Below are positions 1 to 11,281 of a stretch of 64,000 nt of DNA, piece by piece. The notes beneath the pieces were generated by a model. It was not told the origin of the DNA, made no database searches, and worked only from the letters and a program-made list of their open reading frames with translations. A program made the position numbers and the translations under genes. The stretch covers positions 2,728,001-2,792,000 of the forward strand of contig NC_085109.1 of assembly GCF_030269925.1 (NCBI RefSeq), written 5' to 3'. The number at the start of each line of letters is the position of its first letter. Within the stretch, counting starts at the first letter, position 1. The DNA comes from Bombyx mori (taxonomy: Eukaryota; Arthropoda; Insecta; Lepidoptera; Bombycidae).

Positions 1-291
1 ATCTATTCTCAGTTTGACCACAGACGTCAAGAACAAAAGTTTAACAATAAATGGTATGCATGCGTGTGTGCGTCAAATACATTGTCATGGTATGTAGTGA
101 GTGTAATGTTTTCTTTATTGATTTAATGTATCTTTTATGCATTATTTAAAAAAAATATTAGCATTATTCACTTCTTCTCTATATTCTCTATAAGTATGGA
201 AAATTTCATACTCCTCCGTGCGCGCAATTTTCGTAAAAAGGGATACATACATACTTTTTGCTTCACGTATTTATATATAGATATAGAGTAG
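1..291 (-). mobile_element. Non-autonomous Helitron, family H1 (cut by window start)
   Basis: This copy runs from the window edge to 291 on the minus strand. Its TC 5' end at 291-290 leads into the same sequence found at 3775-4188 and 14391-14794, so the CTAG end lies outside the window. It has no coding capacity. The assignment rests on the other two copies, which have both Helitron ends. Confidence 0.75.
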
Positions 292-611
292 GTATAGTAC
301 GTAATTTTGTGTTAATATCTGTAAAGCGGTTTATTCCTTGATTATGTATAAACGTAGGAATTCCGTCGAACATATTGTTACAAAATACATTTACTTCAAC
401 ATAAAGAAAAATCTAATTTTCCATTCTGGAGTTACGTAAAAAGTAAAACACAGTCTACCTTTAGTCTTCGTACGCCCTTTGAGACCAAAACTGTTGCTTA
501 CCTGTAAAGAAAAAAAGAGTATTTAATTTAGCTTCATTCAGTGAAAAATCTTGAGGAGCTTGCTCCAAAGTTACTTACGGATATTAAATTTAGCCCGGTG
601 TTCGATAATTA

Positions 612-874
612 ATATCGTCGCTGTCAAACCAAAATCTGGTATATGCAAAAACTCTATTTTAAATTAACGAGTAAAAACATTTTCGTATAAAATTTTATAT
701 GAAGGTGAATCTTTAAGAACTATATCAAATGAAAGCTATAGATAAATATTAAAGCTATAGACACATAACAGTTTTTTTTATACGGTAGATAGGGCTGTGA
801 ACTATACGAGAAGATCAAAAAGTAAAAATCTCAAAAAGTGCACGTAGCAGATTTTGGTTTGACAACGACGATAT
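612..874. mobile_element. MITE with ~27-bp terminal inverted repeats
   Basis: The two ends are inverted copies: ATATCGTCGCTGTCAAACC at 612 and its reverse complement (one C/T change) ending at 874, with similarity continuing through AAAATCTG. The 263-bp interior is AT-rich and non-coding. I see no clear target duplication and cannot name the superfamily. Confidence 0.6.
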
Positions 875-2386
875 GTTGCATTTTTAACAATAACTCTTTA
901 AGGATTTATAGTTTGTGTCTTATAATAATATGCACGTCTTCATTAAGAGGCGAATATGTGTGACCTTCTAAATTGCTGCTTGTAGTTAGAAGTCTGTTCG
1001 ACAGGTAGACACAGTAGAACATAACTTATAGTGGAATTTGTTAAACAAAGGTTGTAAATTAAATATCAATCGCGTGTTTAAAAGAAAGTTTGAATTCAGC
1101 TCACGCCGGCTGATTGATGGCACCGTCACTAATTGTAAAGCAATTAGGTAGCAACTCCTCGTTAACAAACACACAACAGCTACGTTTTATTTTCAATTCA
1201 AGAATGTTACTTAATTCGTTGCTGTTCGAAATGATTTCCTTTTGTTTGTTGTTTTTGACAATATAAATGTCAAATTTAATTTTTAATTCGATTTTCACAT
1301 GCCACAGACTAAGCACGCAATATCGTTTACATACATTATCATAATTGGTATTGCAATTGTTGCTGTTGCTGTGTGTGTGTTGTTAATACGATAATATCCC
1401 AATTGCCACCGAAACTCCTTTCAAACAACCAGCCATTTTTTCCGATTTCCTTTAGTGCTTTAAAATATATATAAAGAGAATTAGGTATTTTAAAAAGAAT
1501 ACTATTAGGTTTTCATGAGATGAATCTCTGGTGGACAGAAAAACTTGGGGACACCTTGCTCCGTACTGGGCGGTTTCTGTCGCGATGAGACGCGATGTCT
1601 TTTCTCTTGGACTACCACAGAAACGGACGATGGTTGATAATTTCAAAGCACAACACCAATTTTGGCGAGCACCATGAGAGATTAAGATGAACTCAAAATT
1701 CAAATCAACTAAATATTATCATTTTAATTTTTTATTGAAACACTGTATCTGGTGATACAATTTGTTGCTTACGACGAGACTTTATTTTATATTTGTACAA
1801 TAGTTTGTTTAGAGATTTTTTTTTGTATTTTGATAAAATAATGAAATAAAGAAGTACGGTCAAGGGTTAAAATATGAAATAAGGAAACGGAAGTGTTTCC
1901 CTCGTAAAAAAAATTTAAGAGACAGATTATGCTATAGTTACAGAGTAGTTAGCTTAAATTTAATTACAGGTGAATTAGCTTAATATAGATTATACACGAC
2001 ACACAGACACGGCAAAGGCGTTAGCTCGCTGAACACATTTTAATTTAGTGTTCAAACAAAAAAACAACGTGGAATTAAGCCGTATCAGTAGCTTTTATTA
2101 TGTTTGCGACTTGCGAAAACCGTAGAAAATACTATTCAACACATATGTTCTATAGTCAGTCCAAATCTTCAGGTGGATCTAATTGAATCTCTTCAGTCTA
2201 TGTGGGCGCTTTAGGTTCGTCCCACCCACGCATTAGACGAATTATATCCGGTCAGACGGGGTTGAAGGCAAAGCTATACGGCAAAGCTAAGCACGGCTTT
2301 TTGGTTGAACAGATTTTGTTTGGGCCCTGGGCTTTAATCTCTAGATTGGCACCACAAATTTTGTGGCCATAGAAGGCTATTATCAT
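875..2386. other. Unassigned AT-rich DNA
   Basis: I see no recognisable gene. Short ORFs here (for example 1452-1703 minus) show no familiar motif. The stretches at 1500-1690 and 2190-2340 are richer in GC than their surroundings and could be old transposon fragments. Confidence 0.4.
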
Positions 2387-2545
2387 CGCAGTTTTATGAT
2401 AAGGATTGAGAGAGAGTGTTCTTTATTATACACTAAAAAAACAATGCGAGACATTAAATACAAAAGAGTACAATTGGCAGTGTTATTGCTAAGAGCGATC
2501 TCTTCCAGACAACCATCTGGTGGACAAGAATCATTTGGAAATTAA
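2387..2545 (-). repeat. Family F retroelement 3' tail
   Basis: The same tail appears at 48570-48722 and, interrupted, at 15915-16630. On its sense strand it has a block containing GATCGCTCTTAGCG, then ACAATAAAGAATA-like sequence and a short CT-rich run. It is probably the 3' end of a retrotransposon whose body is not in the window. Confidence 0.6.
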
Positions 2546-2676
2546 TTAGGCGCGGTGTACCAATCCACCTATATGCACATAGACATACATATACATACAC
2601 AAATTGAATGATACGTATGTAGGGAATGTCGTGCCATTATTATTGGTTTCGTTGTCAATTGCCTCAAAACCGCGTG

Positions 2677-3051
2677 CTAATCACAAGCGGAATATAATGT
2701 ATCCCACAAATTAATCCATGTCACGCCAAAAGCATTCGCTGATGTAACCGAAGTCACCTCGGCGGCTGATGAGTTCGAGTTGACGCGAAGATTCCTTAAA
2801 GTAGGTCGTCCACGACGAATATGATATCGGCAAAAAAAGCGATTGATAAAAATTCCCGAAGGCTTCGGAAGGCGACGGCCGCATTTTTTACGGAGGAACA
2901 GAAAAGGGGCGGACCCATCGTGATGTATTGCTTTGCGATGAGCCGATCGATCGAGCGGGTTTAAAATAGAATTATACGTCGGTACGGGTTGGGCTATGCT
3001 TGACGTTGATGCACTTAGGGTGGACTCGACCAAACTTAAATTTATACACAA
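2677..3051 (-). other. Unidentified 124-codon ORF in a GC-richer patch
   Basis: An open frame of 124 codons lies in sequence less AT-rich than its neighbours. It has no signal peptide, membrane segment or motif I recognise. The patch could be a decayed transposon or a host exon, and I do not claim that it is a gene. Confidence 0.15.
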
Positions 3052-3211
3052 GTAACTATACGAGGAATAACCTACTCTATAATTTTAATCTCGAGTAAAT
3101 CCATAGACGTTTTTCCACGTAAACGATAGTATACTTGCGCTGGGAATAACAATACGCGAATAGCAGAGTGAATGGTGAACGAAAATAAAATCCGGCAAAT
3201 AAATGTTGTCG

Positions 3212-3464
3212 TTTTTTTTTTTTTTATTGCTTAGGCGAGTGGACGAGCTCACAGCCCACCTGGTGTTAAGTGGTTACTGGAGCCCATAGACATCTACAAC
3301 GTAAATGCGCCACCCACCTTGAGATATAAGTTCTAAGGTCTCAATTATAGTTACAACGGCTGCCCCACCCTTCAAACCGAAACGCATTACTGCTTCACGG
3401 CAGAAATAGGCAGGGTGGTGGTACCTACCCGTGCGGACTCACAAGAGGTCCTACCACCAGTAAA
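3212..3464 (-). mobile_element. Family A retroelement stub (~245 bp)
   Basis: On the minus strand this runs from ACTGGTGGTAGGACC to AGCAATAAA plus an A run (seen as poly-T at 3212-3225). It begins at the same base as nearly all other family A copies. It is non-coding. The closest match I remember is the 3' region of Bombyx BMC1/L1Bm, but the tRNA-headed copy at 36285-36735 suggests a SINE origin. Confidence 0.85.
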
Positions 3465-3774
3465 AACGGTATATAACGGCATAGTGTAAGAGCATACAAA
3501 GTGTCAACTTGATTTTGCCGTATTTTAGTGTGAAAGAGTAGCTGTTGTGTAAGGTATCTAGCTGTCAAACGTATTAATTTTATTTGTTGTTTGTTTGAGA
3601 GAATTGTCAAGTTTTGTCGTATGGTTTTATCTTTTTTCGTTTAAACGTTGCATTATACAATGCCAGACTATTAATAATAATTTAGTGCATTGCGTTGACT
3701 TGAAATGAAAACAAAATAAATATTTATGAAATGACAGAAATCAGATGATTGGACTGACTGACGCCATTACATTA

Positions 3775-4188
3775 TCTATATATTAATACGTGAAGCAAAA
3801 ACTTTGTATCCCTTTTTACGAAAATTGCGCGGACGGAGGAGTATGAAATTTTTCACACTTATAGAGAATATAGAGAAGAAGTGCACAATGCTAATATTTT
3901 TTTAAAATAATGCTTAAAAGATACTTTAAATCAAAAAAGAAAACATTACACACACTACATACCATGTATTTGACGCACACACGCATGCATACTATTTATT
4001 GTCAAACTTTTGTTCTTGACGTTTGTTGTCAAATTGAGATTAAATATTGTTTGTCTTTGTTAATATTTTTTATAGTGTAGTTTTGACGAAATTTGTGATT
4101 ATAGAAGTATAAAATAGAATCATAATAGTGTACAAACTTACAATTCCAATTAATTATAGTCGAATTTCGACTACTGCGGGACCTCTAG
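3775..4188 (+). mobile_element. Non-autonomous Helitron, family H1, complete
   Basis: The copy starts TCTATATATTAATACGTGAA at 3775. It ends with a perfect short hairpin (AGTCGAA/TTCGACT), a ~10-nt spacer and CTAG at 4185-4188, followed by T. These are the diagnostic Helitron ends. Its length of 414 bp and lack of coding make it non-autonomous, dependent on a RepHel protein from elsewhere. Confidence 0.85.
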
Positions 4189-4548
4189 TTCTAGGAATAG
4201 CTCCGTTATTCCGTGCGAAACGGCGGTATAGTAACAATTCCCGAATAGGCCCACTATTCTTAGAATTGTAGATGGTAAAACGTAAAATTGATTTACTCTC
4301 GATTAACTGACGAGTTATTCTAAGAATAAGATTTACTTTTGTTTGGTCGAATCCACCCTTAGTGATGAAATGTCTTAATGGTATTCTCGTTGAAGATTTT
4401 ATAATGCCGCATTAAAATTTCGTAGCGCAATATGCACACTTACACATGCGATCACGGATGGCCACTTACATGTAGCAAACTCTCGCTAGCTTTGGTATAT
4501 TTAAAAATTGTTCAAAGACTTATAACTTCGTACAAGTTTATCTATACT

Positions 4549-4762
4549 TCTATACTAATATTATAAAGAGGAAAGATTTGTTTGTTTGTTTGTTTCGAAT
4601 AGGCTCCGAAACTACTGGACCGATTTGAAAAATTCTTTTTCCATTAGAAGCCGACATTGTCCCTGATGAAAATAGGCTACTTTTAAAAAAAAAAAAAATT
4701 TTATTTTTTTGGTTTCATGTGTGTTTTAATGTTTTCGAAGCGAAGCGAGGGCGGGTCGCTAG
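4549..4762 (+). mobile_element. Non-autonomous Helitron, family H2 (Lep1-like)
   Basis: The 214-bp element starts TCTATACTAATATTATAAAG and ends ...GGGTCGCTAG followed by T. The first part resembles the widespread lepidopteran Lep1 Helitron as I remember it. A second copy in the opposite orientation is at 34098-34292. Confidence 0.8.
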
Positions 4763-5211
4763 TGTGTAATAAAAAGCAGTTTCCATCATTTCATCCCCTT
4801 ATTTATACCATTGTTATCCCCATTTATTATGTCATTATCTATAATTTAAGATTTATACATATAAGCAATACGTTTGATCTTACAGCCTGGCTGTTAGTAG
4901 GTCGCAGGTAGGAAAGGCGTTGCCGTTATTTTTTTTGTAACAAAAAACTTACAGAATCTTCTGCTTCTGATACAAGGTGGCGCATTGATTTAATTTGACT
5001 GTGTAATCTTTCTATTTCAATGCATTCAACGATAATATAAGTTAACTTAATCAAGTATTCGAGGCATTAGAAGCCATCGTCGAAGATGTCTGTAGATGGA
5101 TGATTGTCTGATAGCCCGCGACAGATAGCTGACGGGGTCGTATCGCCCGCAATTACCCGCAAACTCGGTAGTGTGGTCAGTTTGACTCTTACGTAACACT
5201 GCCCTCCTGGT

Positions 5212-5495
5212 TTTGTCCGATCCCCCGGATTTACTCTCGGTGCTTTTAGACCTCTCAAGCACCGGTCACCGTTCTCGTCGAACTCGACGAGCGAACTAAC
5301 ACATAGACACGTTTCTCGCCGGATTTTCTCAGTGGGTCGCTATTCCGATCCGGTAGTAGATTCTGCGAAGCACTGCTCTTGCTAGGGCTAGTGTTGGCAA
5401 ACTCTCTCAGGTTGAGCTCGTGAGCTCACCTACCCGTCCGGGCGTAGCTGGAATAGCCTCTTAGGCTACCAGCGTATAGGTAGGGGAAAATAACT
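5212..5495 (+). mobile_element. Bm1 SINE copy
   Basis: This matches my memory of Bm1 across the ACCGGTCACCGTTCTCGTCG, TTCTCGCCGGATTTTCTCAG and AAGCACTGCTCTTGCTAGGG blocks and the end GGCTACCAGCG with an A-rich tail. It is the most complete Bm1 in the window. Other partial copies lie near 24752, 43352, 47000, 57318, 61157 and 62975. Confidence 0.8.
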
Positions 5496-5542
5496 TGTTG
5501 GGCGATGATCCGGAGATCATCTTCCCACGATATCCCGGCCAA

Positions 5543-5787
5543 CACTGGTGGTAGGACCTCTTGGGAGTCCGCACGGGTAGGTACCACCGCCCTGCCTATT
5601 TCTGCCGTGAAGCAGTAATGCCTTTCGGGCTGAAGGGTAGGGCAGCCGCTGTAACTATACCGAGACCTTAGAACTTATATCTTAAGGTGGATGGCGCATT
5701 TACGTTGTAAATGTCCATGGGCTCCAGTAACCACTTAGCACCAGGTGGCCTGTGAGCTCGTCCACCCATCTAAGCAATAAAAAAAAA
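5543..5787 (+). mobile_element. Family A retroelement stub
   Basis: A full-length stub from ACTGGTGGTAGG to AGCAATAAAAAA, 50 bp downstream of Bm1 and in the same orientation. It starts at the family-wide fixed 5' boundary. Confidence 0.85.
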
Positions 5788-6922
5788 GTCTTGTCATTTA
5801 AAATATTTTCTAGCCGTTAGGTTAGCGATGTCTGTGAACAATATACGTAACTTGTGCAATATAGAAGGCCAACGGGAGAAGTTACGGTCGCGAGCCTTTA
5901 TTAAACAACTATTTTAATAAAGGCAGAAGATTCGTTACGGCAGTTTCTTGTTTGGATCTTATTACGTTGTGGTATTGCGATGTTTTCGACGCGAGTTATT
6001 CGATTTACAAAGATCAATTACATGCATGCACAACGAGAAACGCTCGAGAACGGCTCGCCCTATTTGACTGTTTATTTATGGATTCGTAATTGTTCAGGAT
6101 AAGGTGGGTATGTATTTTTTGGGAAATTTACGGGAAAATTGTCGTTCGATTCGTTAATAGTCACAGCGGAACGCGACCGGGCCTCAATTGTTTAATAATA
6201 TTGTTTTATTTTCATACTAGAGCTACGAGAAAAAAAATCGGCTGTGCAAAAAACCTTATGAAGTTCAAACTTTGTATTCCTGATTGTAAATTCGGTGTAT
6301 ATTACGAAGAGGATATCGAAACTTGGAACATAAAGGACGATATCTCGTATGGATGGCAATAATTATCACTTGTAGGTACACTTTGTATGTAATGTGCCCA
6401 CAACGACGATACCAATGAGTTCCAGCTTACGACCAACCATTTGCCGGAATGATTCGGTAGAAGACAAACTTGACATCTGACAGCTGATTTAATTGACAGG
6501 TCGACAATGCATAATCTGTAAACCATAAACAAACATAGAAAAAAAACGGTTAACTTAAAAACGAATCGTAATAAACCTAGAAAGGAGACCTTTGTTTATG
6601 GTTTTTTTTTTTAAACATTTTGAGTAAGTCTTTAGTATTCCGCGATACGTTTCAGTGTGACCGGCAAACGAGACTCGGAGTTTGCACACGTGAAAACGTT
6701 ACGGACCCTTCAATATTTTATTCAAGGGTGAATTTAAGCCGGACGATATCCTATCTACGTATACTGTACCCAGGTACCGTACGCAATATATGTAGGTTTG
6801 TAGTACCTTAAATTTATTCCATACATGTGCGATGTGCGGTTGAGAATCTGGTTACTTTAAAATAGTAATTATCTTAATTAAAACAACTTTTATGGTTTAA
6901 TATCGCGTTTTGTTGCAGTTTC
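5788..6922. other. Unassigned non-coding stretch
   Basis: Short ORFs at 6090-6362, 6302-6532 and 6620-6811 have no recognisable domains, and two of them overlap on opposite strands. I see no splice-bounded exon or clear repeat here. Confidence 0.4.
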
Positions 6923-6923
6923 G

Positions 6924-7037
6924 GTAGGCAGCGGCTTGGCTCTGCTCCTGGCATTGCTGAAGTCCATGGGCGACGGTAATCACTTACCATCAGGTGGGCC
7001 GTACGCTCGTCTGCCTACAAAGGCAATAAAAAAAAAG
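6924..7037 (+). mobile_element. Family L 110-bp stub (3' end of the jockey/CR1-type LINE)
   Basis: Starts at GTAGGCAGCGGCTTGG and ends GGCAATAAAAAAA. It corresponds to the last ~105 bp plus tail of the complete LINE at 50206-53872, including the last codons of its ORF. The truncation point is the outer base of the GTAGGCAG/CTGCCTAC inverted repeat. Confidence 0.85.
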
Positions 7038-7080
7038 TTGTTATTTCGAATATCAAAACGAGAGGTCGTCGTGAGGTATT

Positions 7081-7173
7081 AACTATGACCGCAGTTAACC
7101 CCCGGGGTTATCTGTGGTCATAGTTACACGTCATAGTCACAGATAACCCCCGGGGTTATCTGTGACTATGACG
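7081..7173. repeat. Two adjacent 45-bp palindromes
   Basis: Palindrome 1 (7081-7125) has 22-bp arms around a single C, with two mismatched pairs. Palindrome 2 (7129-7173) has perfect 22-bp arms around a single C. Both share the centre AGATAACCCCCGGGGTTATC or a close variant and are separated by 3 bp. Either could extrude a hairpin or bind a symmetric protein. I do not recognise a named element. Confidence 0.85.
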
Positions 7174-7207
7174 AACGATACATTAGACTTTAAGAATGAA
7201 AATAGGT

Positions 7208-7305
7208 GGCACACCTCCTGGCTGAGCCTTTGCTCGTCCACCTGCCCTGGTATAAATAAATTGGAAAGTCCTCCGGGCCACCAGTAACTTCTCAAACATA
7301 AAAAA
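7208..7305 (+). mobile_element. Bm1-related SINE, 3' fragment
   Basis: Shares the block CTCCGGGCCACCAGTAA and the flanking Cys-type GC-rich segment with the complete copy at 8541-8904, and ends in an A run. Confidence 0.65.
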
Positions 7306-7911
7306 AGTACCCAGCCCTCAACAAACATAAGAAGAAGTTGATTTCACTTCGACCTTCCAGTTAGTGATAATAAAAATATGTTTTTCTCATAATTCAATCT
7401 CGATCCCTCCCTGAAGCTTATCGTGACCGTAATATCCAAAAAATCCATTGCCATGGCAATTATTACGACGATTATCTTTCAGTAATTAGCCATCCGTACC
7501 TTCGCTAATAACTCGTTGGCCGGCAACGTCGACCCCATTTGCAGGAGGGCTCGAAAATGTTGCCAAAATTCTGTTCAGATTTGTTACGCGGAATTGCGAA
7601 CGGTTTATTTTAATATTACAAGATAAAATTAAAAGTAATTTCACTACGGAAACTGTAGAGTATTAAAAAAATATATAATGACAATAAAAAACTCAAGATT
7701 AATCCCTAAAAGTAGTTTCGCATATACCTACGACCCGCGAACATCGAACAAGATATTATTAAAATAAAAATAACAATTTTTGTATTTGACTATTTATTGT
7801 GTTGAAGGTTTTTCGTTGTAACAAATTAAGACGCTTTGACACATTCGCTTATATTACGATTATTTTGTTTTATTTAAATAAAGTTCAATTTAAATAGGTT
7901 TTTGGAACGAA

Positions 7912-8240
7912 GTTCCTTATGGGACGATGCGGAGGGGTACCCTAACCGGGAAAAAACGTCCGTAACGTAAGACTTTTATTATTTATGTATAGTCTTAGTA
8001 TGATGGTTATACAGTGTCTAATGTTTAGTCTACGTGATTACGGTTATTATTATGATTCATATAAATGTTTCTTTGTATATTATTATTTTTATTTTATTTA
8101 TTTTTTATTTTTATCAATAAAATAATCATATTAAAAAATGTATAACAGAATAATTATTTTCTTTATACCTCGAGTAGAACTTAAAATTAATATTTTTATA
8201 ATAAAGAACTTCATTCCTATCCGGTATCCCACGACACCAC
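7912..8240 (-). mobile_element. Family D repeat (GGAACGAAGTTCC ends)
   Basis: One end carries GGAACGAAGTTCCTTATG and the other a decayed GGTGTCGTGGGATACC hairpin. The opposite-strand copy at 44391-44771 shares both ends. The interior is AT-rich and non-coding, so it looks like a fold-back or MITE-type element. Confidence 0.55.
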
Positions 8241-8483
8241 ACTTTTTTTTTTCAGGCGTTGTCATATAGTCTTCACCACCGTTCCGCAATTAATTTCATC
8301 ACAGAAAAATCGGCGAAAGACAAATATTATTTATAAAGAAATAATTGTAATATGAAATACTATAGCAATTAATAATCGTGGAATATTATAATAAGATCGT
8401 CCCGTCTTTGGCTGATTCCTGGAACTATGCTATCTACTTTTATACTATCTAGCATACCTACTACTTATATTTTGTAAGTAGAC

Positions 8484-8955
8484 AGCGGCTTGGTTGTGCT
8501 CCTGCGTTGCTGATGTCCATGAACGACAGTAACTACTTACTACGTCGTTACGTATCCATCAGATCCAATAAATCTTGCATTAGACGCCTTCAGCTCTAAC
8601 ACTAGGAGCAGGCTTAGGGACCCCGGTAACTGTACTCGTCGAACTCGGCAAAGAATTCGACGTGCAACCTAACCCATGCAACAGCCCGCTGAGTTTCTCG
8701 CCGGATCTTCTCAGCGGGTTGCGATTCCGATCCAGTAGTAGATTCATTCGCGAAGCAGCTGCTCTTGAGTTGTTAGGTCTTCTTTAGAGGCGCTCGGGCA
8801 GCTGTTAGCAAATCCCACCCCTCCTGGCTGTCTTTGCTCGCCCATCTGTCCTAGTGAAACTGGAAAGGCCTCCGGGCCACCAGTAATCCTTCAATCACAA
8901 AAAAAACTACTTACAACCAGGAAGGCCATATGCTCGTCTCCCTAAATTGAAGTAA
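8484..8955 (+). mobile_element. Old family L stub split by a SINE
   Basis: The left half (8484-8540) matches the family L stub from CAGCGGCTTGG to the GTCCATG block. The right half (8905-8955) resumes with the CCATATGCTCGTCT block and an A-rich end. The SINE at 8541-8904 lies between them, flanked by a 10-bp duplication. Divergence from the 53746-53872 copy is higher than in the other stubs, so this one is old. Confidence 0.7.
8541..8904 (+). mobile_element. Bm1-related SINE, complete, with 10-bp TSD
   Basis: The element lies between two copies of AACTACTTAC (8531-8540 and 8905-8914) and ends TCACAAAAAA. Its middle shares the TTCTCGCCGGATCTTCTCAG and AGTAGATTC blocks with Bm1, but its 3' part (GGCCTCCGGGCCACCAG) differs, so it is a sister SINE. 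Fragments occur at 7208-7305 and 21711-21795. Confidence 0.8.
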
Positions 8956-9054
8956 AAAAATCTGTACAATATATTTATTCACATAAAGTTTTGTAAACTT
9001 ATTTTTAGGTGATATATTTTTTCCGTACATGGTTAATTTGGAGGGATGATTATT

Positions 9055-9215
9055 TGGTTCAAGTGAAATTTCGCTTAATACACGACATTTATCTTTGTAA
9101 TTAAAAGTCTGTTTTATTTGGTATCATCATCAACAATGCTATGTTTTTAATTGAACTTCAATTGTTTTTCTATTTGAATGGGGGGAATTCAAATTTTAAT
9201 AGCTGAAGAAGTTTT
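9055..9215. repeat. Dispersed repeat C
   Basis: Similar over ~150 bp to 36745-36890. Shared blocks include CGACATTTATCTTTG, the palindrome AATTGAACTTCAATT and GCTGAAGAAGTTTTTTTT. It is non-coding and I cannot assign a class. Confidence 0.55.
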
Positions 9216-10040
9216 TTTTTTGTTACGGTTTTTTATCCAAATTTTAATCTTTAAATGGGTCTCCAAATAGCCTTTCACGTCTTGATTTGGTTTTTAAGTT
9301 TTTATTATAAATTATTCATCTGTGCTTTTTCAATACAGTTGTGGCGTTTAGGAACCCACCTTTTTATGATGCGTAGGCCGGAACGCACGAGACGTGGGAA
9401 AAAGAAGATAGTCTGTGACACGGGATCTTTTTACCGCCGAAAATTTAAAACGTAAAAATAAAATATAATATTTTTAATAACTAATATAATATATACCTAG
9501 AATTGTTTATGCCGCTACAACAATAAAATTTCTATTATTTCGACTGTGGTGTTGATTACATAAAACACGACTTTACGGCGAAATAAAGAAGGGACTCTAT
9601 ATGGACACACAGTGTTCCCTCACAGTGTTAATATATTCGCTATTTTTGCGATACTTTTTGCGATGTGTTCTGACAACACAGAACGTTTATAGATCGCGCC
9701 GACTCGACTGGTCGATCCCGTTTGAAATTGTACTCATTAATTTTCCAAAGTATTTCCTTTAGATGTTTCGAGACACAATTTTACGAGACCGTTCGCTTGT
9801 ATTTATTTGTCCCTTCGCATTGTCCGCTTCGAGTTTCGCGACGAGATTGGTCACGATAAAATGTTTTACAAGTTTACGGTTGGTACGACGTTTTTCGAGT
9901 TTACGAATCTGAATAAATGCTTTGGAATATTTCAGAAATTGTTTGATTGGTATTTACAGGGTAGTACGGGGACATTACGACAGGGGTAATGCCCATCGGC
10001 GCTTGGAGTAGCGGGAAGTCTCAATTTTCCCATTGCTTAA
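9216..10040. other. Unassigned non-coding stretch
   Basis: AT-rich DNA with two short ORFs (9255-9455 and 9807-9989 plus) lacking recognisable domains. No repeat from the families in this window is visible. Confidence 0.4.
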
Positions 10041-10282
10041 TTTTTTATTGTTTAGATGGATGGACGAGCTCATAGCCCATCTGGTGTTAAGTGGTTACTG
10101 GAGCCCATAGACATCTACAACGTAAATGCGCCACCCACCTTGAGATATAAGTTCTAAGGTCTCAGTATAGTTACAACGGTTGCCCCATCCTTCGAACCGA
10201 AACGCATTACTGTTTCACGACAGAAATAGGCAGGGTGGTGGTACCTACCCGCGCGGACTCACAAGAGGTCCAACCACCAGTG
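10041..10282 (-). mobile_element. Family A stub, left arm of a head-to-head pair
   Basis: A complete minus-strand stub. It faces the plus-strand stub at 10436-10682, so the two 5' ends point at each other across an AT-rich centre. Together they form a palindrome with arms of about 240 bp. Confidence 0.85.
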
Positions 10283-10335
10283 AAATATATATAGATTATT
10301 TACTGGTGGTAGGACCTCTTGAAATGTATATAGTG

Positions 10336-10398
<63 letters not shown>

Positions 10399-10435
10399 AT
10401 ATATAGTGAAATATATATAGAATATATATAGATTA
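10283..10435. repeat. (AT)n microsatellite and 5'-end debris between paired family A stubs
   Basis: Contains a near-pure AT run at about 10337-10394, a repeated GTGAAATATATATAGA unit on both sides, and a 23-nt piece of the family A 5' end at 10299-10321. Confidence 0.85.
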
Positions 10436-10682
10436 TTTACTGGTGGTAGGACCTCTTGTGAGTCCGCGCGGGTAGGTACCACCACCCTGCCTATTTCTAT
10501 CGTGAAGCAGTAATGCGTTTCGGTTTGAAGGGTAGGGCAGCCGTTGTAACTATACTGGGACCTTAGAACTTATATCTCAAGGTGGGTGACGCATTTACGT
10601 TGTAGATGTCTATGGGCTCCAGTAGCCACTTAACACCAGGTGAGCTGTGAGCTCGTCCACCCAGCTAAGCAATAAGAAAAAA
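10436..10682 (+). mobile_element. Family A stub, right arm of a head-to-head pair
   Basis: A complete plus-strand stub from TTTACTGGTGGTAGG to AGCAATAAGAAAAAA. See 10041-10282 for the inverted partner. Confidence 0.85.
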
Positions 10683-10737
10683 GATCTTTCTTTACATACG
10701 AAATTGCTGTTTCGTGCACAAAAACTTGACTCATTTT

Positions 10738-11060
10738 TTATAAATATCTTTTATTCCAGCGTAGTACTGATTTTTCAACATCCTTCTTGACGAAGTTAGG
10801 TGTACGGAAGTTAAAAAACACTTCAAAGGCTTTTTGTACTGCTTCTTGAGTATTGAAAAATTTCCCTGCTAAGAAGTGGCCCAAACTTGGGAAAAAGTTG
10901 AAGTCTGTCGGCGCAAGGTCTAAGTATGGTGAATGTCGCAAAACTTTCAACCCTAGCTCTTGCGGCTTACACCGTCGGTTGTGCTGTGTGAGCATTGTCG
11001 TGTAGAAGCGATTAACCAAAGCAGGCCGGAGATTCACAAGCTTCTCCATCATATGTTCTC
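10738..11060 (-). pseudogene. Mariner-like transposase, C-terminal remnant
   Basis: A 104-codon minus-strand frame resembles the last third of mariner transposases. It contains LDLAPTDFNFF, matching the (S/P)DLAPSDYHLF catalytic block with the third Asp kept as D of TDF. AGKFFNTQEAVQKAFEVFF and a terminal RWNKRYL follow. A full protein would be about 345 residues. The N-terminal helix-turn-helix and first two catalytic Asp residues are not recognisable upstream (11061-11281), and no TIRs were found, so this is a dead fragment. It differs from the mariner at 42039-43092. Confidence 0.75.
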
Positions 11061-11281
11061 ACAGCACAAATCCGCATTAATGATGGCGCCATTTGATACG
11101 AAGCTATGATGATTATATCCGAACTAGATACAGTGGCTATGACTTTTTACGGGTAAGTTTTCGTTTGAGGCATTACCTAGGAGCTGAACCAACACGATGA
11201 CCGCTTATATTAGAGTGAAATTTTAAAATTATTGTTTTGGTGTCGGTTCTTAATCTGTGTAAATTTACAATCTTCTTCTAC

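Noticed and set aside
10180..10485. Frames rich in Tyr-Ile repeats
   Set aside because: They read the (AT)n microsatellite and adjoining family A sequence.
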